15,238 nt of DNA from UBA6544 sp049601975 (lineage in GTDB: Bacteria; Pseudomonadota; Alphaproteobacteria; UBA8366): the NCBI GenBank assembly GCA_049601975.1, contig JBMYRC010000109.1, positions 1 through 15,238 of the forward strand, in the 5' to 3' direction. Below the pieces are notes generated by a model. The model was given only the letters and a program-made list of their open reading frames with translations. It made no database searches and was not told the DNA's origin. Both the position numbers and the translations under genes were made by a program. Shown here one piece after another: positions 7,802 to 14,753 of this stretch (position 1 is its first letter; each line of letters starts with the position of its first letter).

Positions 7802-8524
7802 ATGCGAATAATTCTCCTTACAACCGGAGCGGTCCGGCGTCGCTATTTCGTGGAAAAGGTGGGAGAGCGGTTTCCGATCGCACGCGTTTTGATCGAAACA
7901 CGGGACCCGCCACCGCCCATTCCGACCGATCACCCCTCGGACGAAGCGCGAAAGGCGAGAGAACGTTCTTACTGGTATGATGGGACGCCACCGTCCTTCG
8001 CGGATATCGCCGAGATACAATTCTATGAAAATCTTAATGATCCGAACGCACTCAGCGCAATGCGAGAGATCAAACCCGATGTGATACTGGTCTACGGAAC
8101 GGGAAAGCTTCGCAACGAAGTTCTTAATATCTGCCCGGATAGCTGCCTTAACTTCCACAACGGGGACCCTGAAAGATACCGCGGATTGGATTGCCATCTC
8201 TGGCCGCTCTATCACCACGACTTCGACGCATTGCAGATGACCCTGCACAAGATCGAGGGGTCGTTGGATACCGGCGATATCGTCGACCGCAGGCAGGTGC
8301 CGCTGTATGAAAACATGCCGCTCGCGGATTTACGCCGAACAGCATGTGAGATATCGGTTGAGATGGCCATCTCCGCGCTCGATAGGTTCAAGAAAATAGG
8401 CAAATTTGAAGCGGCGGCGCAACACCACAAGGGCCGCTATTACTCTTACATGCCGGCAGTATTGAAGGATACCTGCAACCGAAATTTTGAACGCTACACG
8501 GCTACTTTGCGGACAAACACTTAA
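7802..8524 (+). CDS. Formyltransferase-fold enzyme, possibly a sugar N-formyltransferase
   Basis: Predicted cytoplasmic formyl transfer enzyme using 10-formyltetrahydrofolate, 240 residues. The conserved core is present: DVILVYGTG (93-101), then NFHNGDPERYRGLDC (117-131), which supplies the Asn117 and His119 of the formyltransferase triad, and LDTGDIV (155-161) with the matching Asp156. The usual SLLP loop between His and the RG pair is GDPE here. The length fits a single catalytic domain plus a short tail, without the C-terminal domain of methionyl-tRNA formyltransferase, so it is unlikely to be fmt. Its position beside sugar transferases suggests formylation of an amino sugar before polymer assembly, but a purine or other amine substrate is not excluded. 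The ATG start has no clear ribosome site. Its stop abuts the stop of the convergent permease gene with no base between. Confidence 0.72.
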   Translation: MRIILLTTGAVRRRYFVEKVGERFPIARVLIETRDPPPPIPTDHPSDEARKARERSYWYDGTPPSFADIAEIQFYENLNDPNALSAMREIKPDVILVYGTGKLRNEVLNICPDSCLNFHNGDPERYRGLDCHLWPLYHHDFDALQMTLHKIEGSLDTGDIVDRRQVPLYENMPLADLRRTACEISVEMAISALDRFKKIGKFEAAAQHHKGRYYSYMPAVLKDTCNRNFERYTATLRTNT

Positions 8525-9697
8525 TTATTTGTATGGATCGGCAGCGTCACGAAGCCCGTCACCAAGGAAGCTGAACGCGAGGATCACGAGCACAACGGGC
8601 ACTACCGGTAGAATCAGCCAGGGATAAAGCGCTACGACACTGATATTCTGTGCTTCGTTAAGCAATACGCCCCAGCTGGTGATCGGCGGCCGCAATCCGA
8701 GGCCGAGGAAGGATAGCGCCGTCTCGCCCAAAATCATCGTAGGTATCGACAGCGTCGCCGACGCGATCAAGTGGCTCATGAAGCCCGGCATCAGATGCCG
8801 TCCGATGATCCGCTTAGGTTTCGCCCCCATCAGCTGCGCCGCCAGACAATAATCCTCCTCACGCAACGCCAGCAACTTCGAACGCACCGCTCGCGCCAAC
8901 CCTGTCCAATCGAGCATCGCCAAGATCATGGTGATACCAAAATAAATCAGAATCGGGCTCCAGGTCACTGGCAAGACGGCGGAGAGCGCCATCCACAGTG
9001 GAATTTGCGGGAAGGATTGTAAGATTTCGATCATCCGCTGCACGATCAAGTCGGTAACGCCGCCGTAATATCCGGCGACCCCGCCAATCACCATACCGAG
9101 CACGAAACTCATCATGATGCCGATAAGACCGATGGTGAGCGAAATCCGCGCGCCATACATGATTCGCGAAAGTATATCGCGGCCAAGCCGGTCAGTTCCC
9201 AAAAGGAAAAGCGTGCCGCCTTCCTCTACGCAAAACAAATGCGAACTGCCCTTGCCGACCCCCCAGAAGTTGTACTCGTCCCCTGTACAGAAGAAATTTA
9301 TCTTATAAATCTTCGAGGTGTCTTCAGTATATTCGCGACGCAAATTGGTCAGGTTCAGCTTGTAATGAGTGCCGTAGACGAAAGGTCCCACGAAGCTACC
9401 GTCGTGGAACATGTGTACGGATTGGGGCGGCGAGTAGATCGCGTTGATGTTCCGAGAGTGTAGATTATAAGGTGCCAAGAACTCGCTGATCAGGATCGAT
9501 CCATACATCAGCAACAGAAATCCGCCGGAAATCAACGCCAAACGGTGACGAATAAATTTCCACCACATAAGCTGCCATTGTGACGCCATGTAATAGCGTT
9601 CTTGCTCCGGCGATAGCGCCTCGATAGAGCGCGGATCAAACGGCGCCTCGGAGACGTAATGGTCGAGCTTCCGGTCGTTACCGGTATCGTCGCTCAT
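8525..9697 (-). CDS. Oligopeptide-type ABC transporter permease (DppC/OppC-like)
   Basis: Inner-membrane permease subunit, 390 residues, last gene of the importer operon. The start chosen is the ATG at 9697, which overlaps the preceding stop as ATGA and follows a G-rich ribosome site; an open frame continues about 138 codons upstream inside the neighbouring permease, but it encodes Arg-rich non-protein-like sequence. Residues 38-75 are the OppC N-terminal segment with TM1 (about 53-75). A large periplasmic loop spans about 76-160 with Cys137 and Cys156. Then comes GTDRLGRD (167-174), five more hydrophobic segments, and the EAA cytoplasmic loop (280-304, with the key Gly in QLMGAKPKRI) that docks on the ATPase. 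FLGLGLRP (330-337) and SFLGDGLRDAADP (376-388) are classic DppC-type C-terminal motifs. It should pair with the upstream permease. Confidence 0.93.
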   Translation of the reverse strand: MSDDTGNDRKLDHYVSEAPFDPRSIEALSPEQERYYMASQWQLMWWKFIRHRLALISGGFLLLMYGSILISEFLAPYNLHSRNINAIYSPPQSVHMFHDGSFVGPFVYGTHYKLNLTNLRREYTEDTSKIYKINFFCTGDEYNFWGVGKGSSHLFCVEEGGTLFLLGTDRLGRDILSRIMYGARISLTIGLIGIMMSFVLGMVIGGVAGYYGGVTDLIVQRMIEILQSFPQIPLWMALSAVLPVTWSPILIYFGITMILAMLDWTGLARAVRSKLLALREEDYCLAAQLMGAKPKRIIGRHLMPGFMSHLIASATLSIPTMILGETALSFLGLGLRPPITSWGVLLNEAQNISVVALYPWLILPVVPVVLVILAFSFLGDGLRDAADPYK

Positions 9698-10692
9698 TTC
9701 GCCGCCCCCCCAGCCAATCGAATACGGGGATCTATCCACGCGAGCAGGATATCGGAGATCAGCACACCGACCACTGTCAACGAAGCGAGGAACATCAGGA
9801 ACGATCCGGCGAGGTACATATCTTGGCTCTGCAGTGCGGCGATCAGGACGGGGCCCGTCGTCGGTAAGGACAATACGACCGCAACCAACTCGGCACCGGA
9901 AATAACGCTCGGCAACAGGCTGCCTATATCGGCGATGAAGAAGTTGATGGCGTTGCGCAACGGATATTTCAGCAGCAGCCGCAAGGGTGGCAGCCCCTTG
10001 GCGCGTGCCGTCGTCACGTATTGTTTTTGCAATTCGTCGAGCATATTGGCGCGCAAGCGGCGGATCATACCCGCAGTCCCAGAAGTACCAATGACGACGA
10101 CCGGAATCCACAAATGCTCCAACACCGACATGACCTTATCCCAACTCCAGGGTTGATCGATGTAATCCGGATCCATCAATCCTCCGATGGAAGTCCCGAA
10201 CACTACATTAGCGAAATAAAGCATGATCAGCGCCAACAGGAAGTTAGGCGTCGCCAAACCCAACAGACCGATGAAGGTCAGGCCATAGTCACCCCAACTG
10301 TACTGATGTGTCGCTGAATAGAGGCCAATCGGAAAGGCAATGGCCCAAGTGAAGATAATCGTCACCATGGAGACCAAGATGGTCAACAATAACCGGTCGC
10401 CCACCACGTCCGACACCGGCAATCGATATTCGAACGAAAACCCGAAATCGCCGACCACCATACCGGTGACCCATTCCCAATAACGCGTCATGACCGGCTT
10501 ATCGAAGCCGTATTGCTCGCGCAGGAAATCGATATGCTTTTGGTCAACCGTCTCGCCCTGAGCCTGCAGCTCGGAGATATAACTCTCGAGATAATCGCCC
10601 GGCGGTAGTTCGATGATCAGGAACACGATCAGACTGATCGCGAGCAGAGTCGGGACCATGATAAACAGGCGGCGTACGAGATAGTTGACCAT
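9694..10692 (-). CDS. Oligopeptide-type ABC transporter permease (DppB/OppB-like)
   Basis: Inner-membrane permease, 332 residues. It begins with MVNYLVRRLFIMVPTLLAIS, the usual DppB-type first helix, followed by a periplasmic stretch ending in LREQYGFDKPV (57-67) and DFGFSF. Further hydrophobic segments lie near 100-125, 135-165 and 285-318. The EAA loop (YVTTARAKGLPPLRLLLKY, 226-244) contains the conserved Ala-Gly pair that contacts the ATPase. The C-terminus ILLAWIDPRIRL is typical. A good ribosome site, GAGGTGG, lies eight bases before the ATG. It overlaps the next permease by four bases and follows the binding-protein gene by 46 bases, so the two permeases are almost certainly translated together as a heterodimer for substrate import. 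Confidence 0.94.
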   Translation of the reverse strand: MVNYLVRRLFIMVPTLLAISLIVFLIIELPPGDYLESYISELQAQGETVDQKHIDFLREQYGFDKPVMTRYWEWVTGMVVGDFGFSFEYRLPVSDVVGDRLLLTILVSMVTIIFTWAIAFPIGLYSATHQYSWGDYGLTFIGLLGLATPNFLLALIMLYFANVVFGTSIGGLMDPDYIDQPWSWDKVMSVLEHLWIPVVVIGTSGTAGMIRRLRANMLDELQKQYVTTARAKGLPPLRLLLKYPLRNAINFFIADIGSLLPSVISGAELVAVVLSLPTTGPVLIAALQSQDMYLAGSFLMFLASLTVVGVLISDILLAWIDPRIRLAGGAAK

Positions 10693-10738
10693 TAACGTGC
10701 CACCTCGATCCGATTATGTTTCGTTGTAAAAGCTTTGC

Positions 10739-12649
10739 TCACTGTTTCTTCCCGCCTTTACCGGCGAACCAAAATGTTGCCGGACGGTAAATGCCGAAAT
10801 ACGCCCCCGGGTGCCAATTGTAGACGCCCTCGGCGGGAATGTTGTGTAATTTATTGCTGATGACGATGGGCTGCATGGCCGCGTTCACTAACCCGATCAC
10901 GAACACGTTGTCCGCATGCAGTTTCAGAATTTGATGCCAAATTTTGGCCTTGGCCTCCCAGTCGGTTTCCGCGTCCCATGCTTCGTTCAACTCGATCAGA
11001 CGCCGGGCTGCTTCCAATTGCGGCGCCTCGCCGGATTTGCCACCGGATTGGACGTGATGCCCCCAACGCGGCCATTGGAATTGCAGCTTGCTTGAGGGCG
11101 TGAATTCATCGGGGCTCATCAAGGCAGTCGGAATGCCATTTGAGACGCCGGACCAAACCGACATGATGGTGTCGCCAGAGTAAATTCGCTGACGAAAAAC
11201 TTCGCGCTGCGACGGCTTCGACAGCAGCTTGACCCCTGCCGCACGCCAGCTGTCACGCACTAGTTCCAACACATCGGTCTGCTCTGTGCTCTCGCCCGCT
11301 GTCTCCACCGTGATGACAATCGGTTGTCCGTTCGGCAACAAACGAATGCCATCGTCGTCGCGCGCCGTAAGCCCCATATCGTCGAGCAATTCATTGGCTT
11401 TCTTCAAGTCGAACTCAGCCCACGCCGTCCGGTATTCGTCCTTATAGAGCGGACTTTTTTGCAGGACCGTGTCCTGACTTTCCTTCGCCAACCCGTAATA
11501 AATTACCTGATTGATCTCCGCTCGGTTAATCGCGATCGATAAGGCTCGGCGAAAGCGAATGTCCCGGAACAGATCGCGCCAAATTTTGTCCTTCGCATTC
11601 AGATTCGGAAACAATGCAATTTGCGATCCGCGCGCCTTCTTCCAAAGCCGCACCGAGAAATCGTAGCGCGCCTCACTTTCCTTCAGGAAGGTAAAGTGAT
11701 CGAACCGCAAATAGCGCGCCTGCAAATCGGCCTCGCCGGAGCCCGTCCGGGCCGGGACCATATTAGTGGCGCCAAGGTTGATGATCACCTCGTCGACATA
11801 AGGCAGCTGCAAACCGTTCTTATCGACACGGTGATAATAGGGATTACGCTTGAAGACGAAGCGTTCCGATGGTGGTTTCACCGAATTGTACCACGGCTGA
11901 AGGGTCGGACGGCCAGGATTGTCCATGCGATACCAGCGGTCGCGGTCGCTGTGAATTTGCTCCCAATTCTGCTTATTCTCCTTCGCTGCCATCGCGTTCA
12001 GCTTGGCTTCATCCGAGTATTTCGCATGGAACTGTTTCAGGTAGTGCGCCGGGCGATACAGCAGTAACGGCCGCGGCCGTGCGATCCATGCCACGAAATT
12101 AGGATTGGGTTTATTCCAAGTGTAGCGAACGGTGGTCTCATCCAATACTTCAAATGTCGGCCCTTCCCCTTCCACCAACAACGCGGACGGCAGACCTTTC
12201 TTCGAGACCGACTTGTCGTTTGCAATGTCTTCCCAATAATAGCGAAAATCTTCCGCCGTAAAGGGATGACCATCGGACCATTTGTGGCCTTTGCGAAGCC
12301 GAAAGGTGAATTCGCGCTCTTCCTTGATGTCGAAACTCTCGAGAATATCAGGGACGAAATCCAGGTCATGATTGTACACGATCAAGCGCGCATACCCATA
12401 GACCATCATCATCTTTGTATCTTTTTGCTTCCCCATCAGGAGATGCAACTTGCCACCATAGCGGCCAGGCACCTTACCGGCCGCTTTCAAATTCACGACA
12501 TCGACTTGCGCAGGAACGCGTTCCGCGATCGCTGGTAATTTCCCCGCCTGAACGTCGTTGGATAAATATGGCACTTCCACTAGGGACGAGGCCGCCAAAT
12601 GCCCCGGAAGCACGGTCAGAGCGATCAACAGGGCACCAACGAATCTCAT
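10739..12649 (-). CDS. Family 5 extracellular solute-binding protein (peptide/opine-type ABC importer)
   Basis: Periplasmic substrate receptor, 636 residues, longer than the roughly 500-540 of DppA/OppA. A Sec signal peptide is clear: MRF, a hydrophobic core (about 4-16) and a likely cleavage near HLA-AS (residues 17-21). Family 5 hallmarks are FTFRLRKGHKWSDGHPFTAEDF (split as FTFRLRKGHKW and SDGHPFTAEDF, near 93-114), FRRALSIAINRAEINQ near 372, and the ANELLDDMGL segment that precedes the second lobe. The region DLQARYLRFDHFTFLKE and the ending VYNWHPGAYFGIYRP recall a large alphaproteobacterial subgroup usually annotated only as ABC substrate-binding. The ligand is unknown: peptides, opines or modified amino acids are possible. 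The start overlaps the ATPase stop (ATGA), and GGAGA sits seven bases upstream, so translation is coupled. Confidence 0.93.
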   Translation of the reverse strand: MRFVGALLIALTVLPGHLAASSLVEVPYLSNDVQAGKLPAIAERVPAQVDVVNLKAAGKVPGRYGGKLHLLMGKQKDTKMMMVYGYARLIVYNHDLDFVPDILESFDIKEEREFTFRLRKGHKWSDGHPFTAEDFRYYWEDIANDKSVSKKGLPSALLVEGEGPTFEVLDETTVRYTWNKPNPNFVAWIARPRPLLLYRPAHYLKQFHAKYSDEAKLNAMAAKENKQNWEQIHSDRDRWYRMDNPGRPTLQPWYNSVKPPSERFVFKRNPYYHRVDKNGLQLPYVDEVIINLGATNMVPARTGSGEADLQARYLRFDHFTFLKESEARYDFSVRLWKKARGSQIALFPNLNAKDKIWRDLFRDIRFRRALSIAINRAEINQVIYYGLAKESQDTVLQKSPLYKDEYRTAWAEFDLKKANELLDDMGLTARDDDGIRLLPNGQPIVITVETAGESTEQTDVLELVRDSWRAAGVKLLSKPSQREVFRQRIYSGDTIMSVWSGVSNGIPTALMSPDEFTPSSKLQFQWPRWGHHVQSGGKSGEAPQLEAARRLIELNEAWDAETDWEAKAKIWHQILKLHADNVFVIGLVNAAMQPIVISNKLHNIPAEGVYNWHPGAYFGIYRPATFWFAGKGGKKQ

Positions 12650-14553
12650 CGATATGTCTCCATCGAAGCTTGCGCATCGGCCAGGACGAAATGCTCTTCT
12701 CCTAGATCATGCATGCGCACAGTGTTCCGCCCATCGAACGCAAAGGGTTTCGGCCAGACCGAGGGATCGGAGATGCCACCACTGCCGAACGCGTCGAAAT
12801 CGAGTTTGCGATCGAGATCGGGATAGGGTACCGCTGCCATCAGAGAACGCGTATAGTGATGGACCGGGTTTTTAAACAAGGCTTCGCGCGGAGCAATTTC
12901 CACGATTTGTCCCCGGCACATCACAGCGATGCGGTCTGCTACATAGTCGACGACCGCGAGATTGTGCGAGATAAACAAATAGGTCAGGCCAAGTTCCTTC
13001 TGCATGTCCTTGAACAGGTTCAGGATCTGCGCCTGGATCGACACGTCGAGTGCGGAGACGGGCTCGTCGCAAATCAGCAAATCAGGTTTCAACGCCAAGG
13101 CGCGTGCGATGCCGATCCGCTGGCGCTGCCCACCCGAAAAACTATGCGGATATCGGCTAAGAAAACGCGGGTCGAGGCCGACCAGGCGCATCAACTCTTG
13201 CACGGTCTGGCGCTGTTTTGCCGCGTCGCCAAACTCGTGAATAATCAACGGCTCGCGAATCACGTCAAAGACAGTCATGCGCGGATTCAACGATCCAAAC
13301 GGGTCCTGGAACACCATTTGAATTTTGCGCCTGAAAGCCATCAATTCCTGGTCGTTGAGCTTCATAAGATCGACCGATGTCCCCCGGTCGTTATAGACGA
13401 TCTCACCTTCGTCCGGCGTTATCGCGCGCATGACGAGCTTGCTCACGGACGTCTTGCCGCTGCCGCTTTCGCCGACGAGACCGAAGCACTCGCCGCGCTT
13501 GATCTGGAAACTGACATCATTGACCGCGGCCACGGTGACTGTCTCACCACCGCCGAAAAAACCACTCTTCCGGGTAGTATAGCGCTTGACCACTTTGCGG
13601 ACGTCCAAGAGCGGTCCTGCTGCATCGGCGCCTTCCGGCCACGGTTCCTTCGCCGCCATCGCCGATCCGGTCTGATGTTGGATCTCGCGCAAGGGAACCA
13701 GGCGCTCGCCCGGCTTCATGTCGAAATGCGGCACCGCGTTCATCAAACCTTGGAGGTAAGGATGTTGCGGGTTTTCATAAATGTCCCGAACCGTTCCACG
13801 TTCCATGATCTCGCCGTGATACATCACGACCACTTCCTCGGCGACATTTGCAACGACACCAAGGTCGTGCGTGATCATCAGCACCGCCATCCCGAGCTCG
13901 TGCTGCAAATTCTGGATCAGCTTCAAAATTTGCGCCTGAATGGAAACATCGAGCGCCGTCGTCGGCTCATCCGCAATCAACAGCGCCGGCCGGCAGACCA
14001 GCGCCATTGCAATCATTGCCCGCTGGCGCAATCCGCCCGACAACTCAAATGGATACATTCTCAAGGCACCGGATGGATTCGGAAAACCCACGAGCCCGAG
14101 AATTTCCGCCACCAGCCGCAAACCTTCCGATTTGCTAACGTCGCGGTGAAGGTGGAGTGCTTCGCAAATTTGATCGCCGATTGTGTGCAATTGTGACAAC
14201 GAGGTCATTGGCTCTTGGAAAATTATCGAAATTCGCCCACCGCGGATCGCGCGCATATTAGCGCTATCTTGTGGTAGTTTCGCGATATCAGTGATTTCGC
14301 CGTTTTTTTGCGGATCGGCGAACAGCAGTTCGCCGCCTGTTATCTCACCCACATTGGGCAAAATTCCCATCACACATTGCGAAATAACGGATTTCCCGGA
14401 ACCAGACTCACCGACTAAAGCGACGGTCGACCCTTGGCGAATGGTGAAAGAAACGCCTTTGACCGCGTCAACAGTTCCTCCATGGACACGGAATTTTACC
14501 CGCAAGTCCTTAACAGTTAGCAAGTCGGTCAACGGCTCGCTCTCAGCCCCCAC
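12646..14553 (-). CDS. Fused double ATPase of an oligopeptide-type ABC importer (YejF/DppDF-like)
   Basis: Cytoplasmic energy subunit, 635 residues, two complete ATPase halves in one chain. Half one has Walker A GESGSGKS (48-55), Q-loop Gln113, signature LSGGLRQR (171-178), Walker B LLIADEP (191-197) and switch His229. Half two has GESGSGKT (361-368), Gln416, FSGGQRQR (472-479), LLICDEP (492-498) and His530. All catalytic residues are present, so both sites should hydrolyse ATP. Each half ends in the oligopeptide-type C-terminal element (ENPQHPY near 260; KNPVHHY near 561), and a roughly 60-residue tail follows. The first call is GTG at 14553, directly after an in-frame TGA; a TTG at residue 8 also fits because the conserved region begins only at about residue 10. 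As the first gene of the four-gene transporter operon it probably carries the operon promoter upstream. Confidence 0.94.
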   Translation of the reverse strand: MGAESEPLTDLLTVKDLRVKFRVHGGTVDAVKGVSFTIRQGSTVALVGESGSGKSVISQCVMGILPNVGEITGGELLFADPQKNGEITDIAKLPQDSANMRAIRGGRISIIFQEPMTSLSQLHTIGDQICEALHLHRDVSKSEGLRLVAEILGLVGFPNPSGALRMYPFELSGGLRQRAMIAMALVCRPALLIADEPTTALDVSIQAQILKLIQNLQHELGMAVLMITHDLGVVANVAEEVVVMYHGEIMERGTVRDIYENPQHPYLQGLMNAVPHFDMKPGERLVPLREIQHQTGSAMAAKEPWPEGADAAGPLLDVRKVVKRYTTRKSGFFGGGETVTVAAVNDVSFQIKRGECFGLVGESGSGKTSVSKLVMRAITPDEGEIVYNDRGTSVDLMKLNDQELMAFRRKIQMVFQDPFGSLNPRMTVFDVIREPLIIHEFGDAAKQRQTVQELMRLVGLDPRFLSRYPHSFSGGQRQRIGIARALALKPDLLICDEPVSALDVSIQAQILNLFKDMQKELGLTYLFISHNLAVVDYVADRIAVMCRGQIVEIAPREALFKNPVHHYTRSLMAAVPYPDLDRKLDFDAFGSGGISDPSVWPKPFAFDGRNTVRMHDLGEEHFVLADAQASMETYR

Positions 14554-14574
14554 TCAGTCCAATCCCAGACCTTC

Positions 14575-14667
14575 CTAGATACCCCCGATTTGCAGAAATT
14601 CGAACTGCTGATTCTCTAGAGGAACCCGCTCGACGGACGCAAATCGGAATGCATAGAGTTTTACCAT
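14575..14667 (-). CDS. Possible small leader peptide upstream of the ABC importer operon
   Basis: An open frame of 30 codons begins with ATG at 14667 and ends with TAG at 14575-14577, 21 bases before the ATPase start. Its ribosome site GAGGTGA (14670-14676) matches seven consecutive bases of the ideal sequence complementary to the 16S rRNA tail and is ideally spaced, stronger than the sites of most neighbouring genes. The peptide is aromatic-rich, with YAFRF (5-9) and QFEF (22-25), and has no signal peptide or membrane segment. It is in the same frame as the ATPase but separated from it by two stops (TAG, then TGA), so it is not its N-terminus. It may be a regulatory leader peptide, a small protein or chance. 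I recognise no family. Confidence 0.35.
   Translation of the reverse strand: MVKLYAFRFASVERVPLENQQFEFLQIGGI
14585..14647. repeat. Nine-base perfect inverted repeat with 45-base loop
   Basis: CCGATTTGC (14585-14593) and GCAAATCGG (14639-14647) are exact reverse complements in the leader of the ABC importer operon, inside the proposed small ORF. The loop contains an eight-base palindrome CTCTAGAG (14613-14620) and TTCGAA (14599-14604). In RNA the arms could close a large stem, and as DNA the arm centres are 54 bases apart, about five helical turns, which suits paired operator half-sites. No U-run follows, so this is not a classical attenuator. Confidence 0.5.
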
Positions 14668-14669
14668 GC

Positions 14670-14676
14670 TCACCTC
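14670..14676 (-). promoter_or_regulatory. Strong ribosome-binding site GAGGTGA
   Basis: On the minus strand GAGGTGA precedes an ATG by two bases (GAGG core to ATG five bases). It is a perfect seven-base match to the anti-Shine-Dalgarno region and is the main reason for proposing the small leader gene after it. Confidence 0.5.
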
Positions 14677-14724
14677 GGATGAACCATCTTTGTTATCTCA
14701 TTATTTGACGCGGAAGATTACCAT

Positions 14725-14735
14725 ATCGTTACGAT
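14725..14735. repeat. Short palindrome in upstream region of the ABC importer
   Basis: ATCGTTACGAT has perfect five-base arms around one base, in an AT-rich stretch between the hydroxylase stop and the small leader ORF. It could be an operator beside the operon promoter, but such short palindromes arise by chance. No convincing -35/-10 pair was found around it. Confidence 0.2.
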
Positions 14736-14753
14736 TATTTATGAAAATTCGAA

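Noticed and set aside
7748..8248. 166-codon minus-strand ORF opposite the formyltransferase
   Set aside because: The plus-strand gene has the full formyltransferase triad, while the opposite frame has no recognisable motif.
9698..10111. N-terminal extension of the DppC-like permease by about 138 codons
   Set aside because: It lies wholly within the upstream permease in another frame, reads as Arg-rich low-quality protein, and the ATG at 9697 has the ATGA overlap and a G-rich ribosome site.
12709..14196. Long 495-codon open frame on the plus strand opposite the fused ATPase
   Set aside because: It is the antisense shadow of a clear double ATPase gene. The His/Arg/Asp-rich translation shows no domain and comes from codon bias on the other strand.
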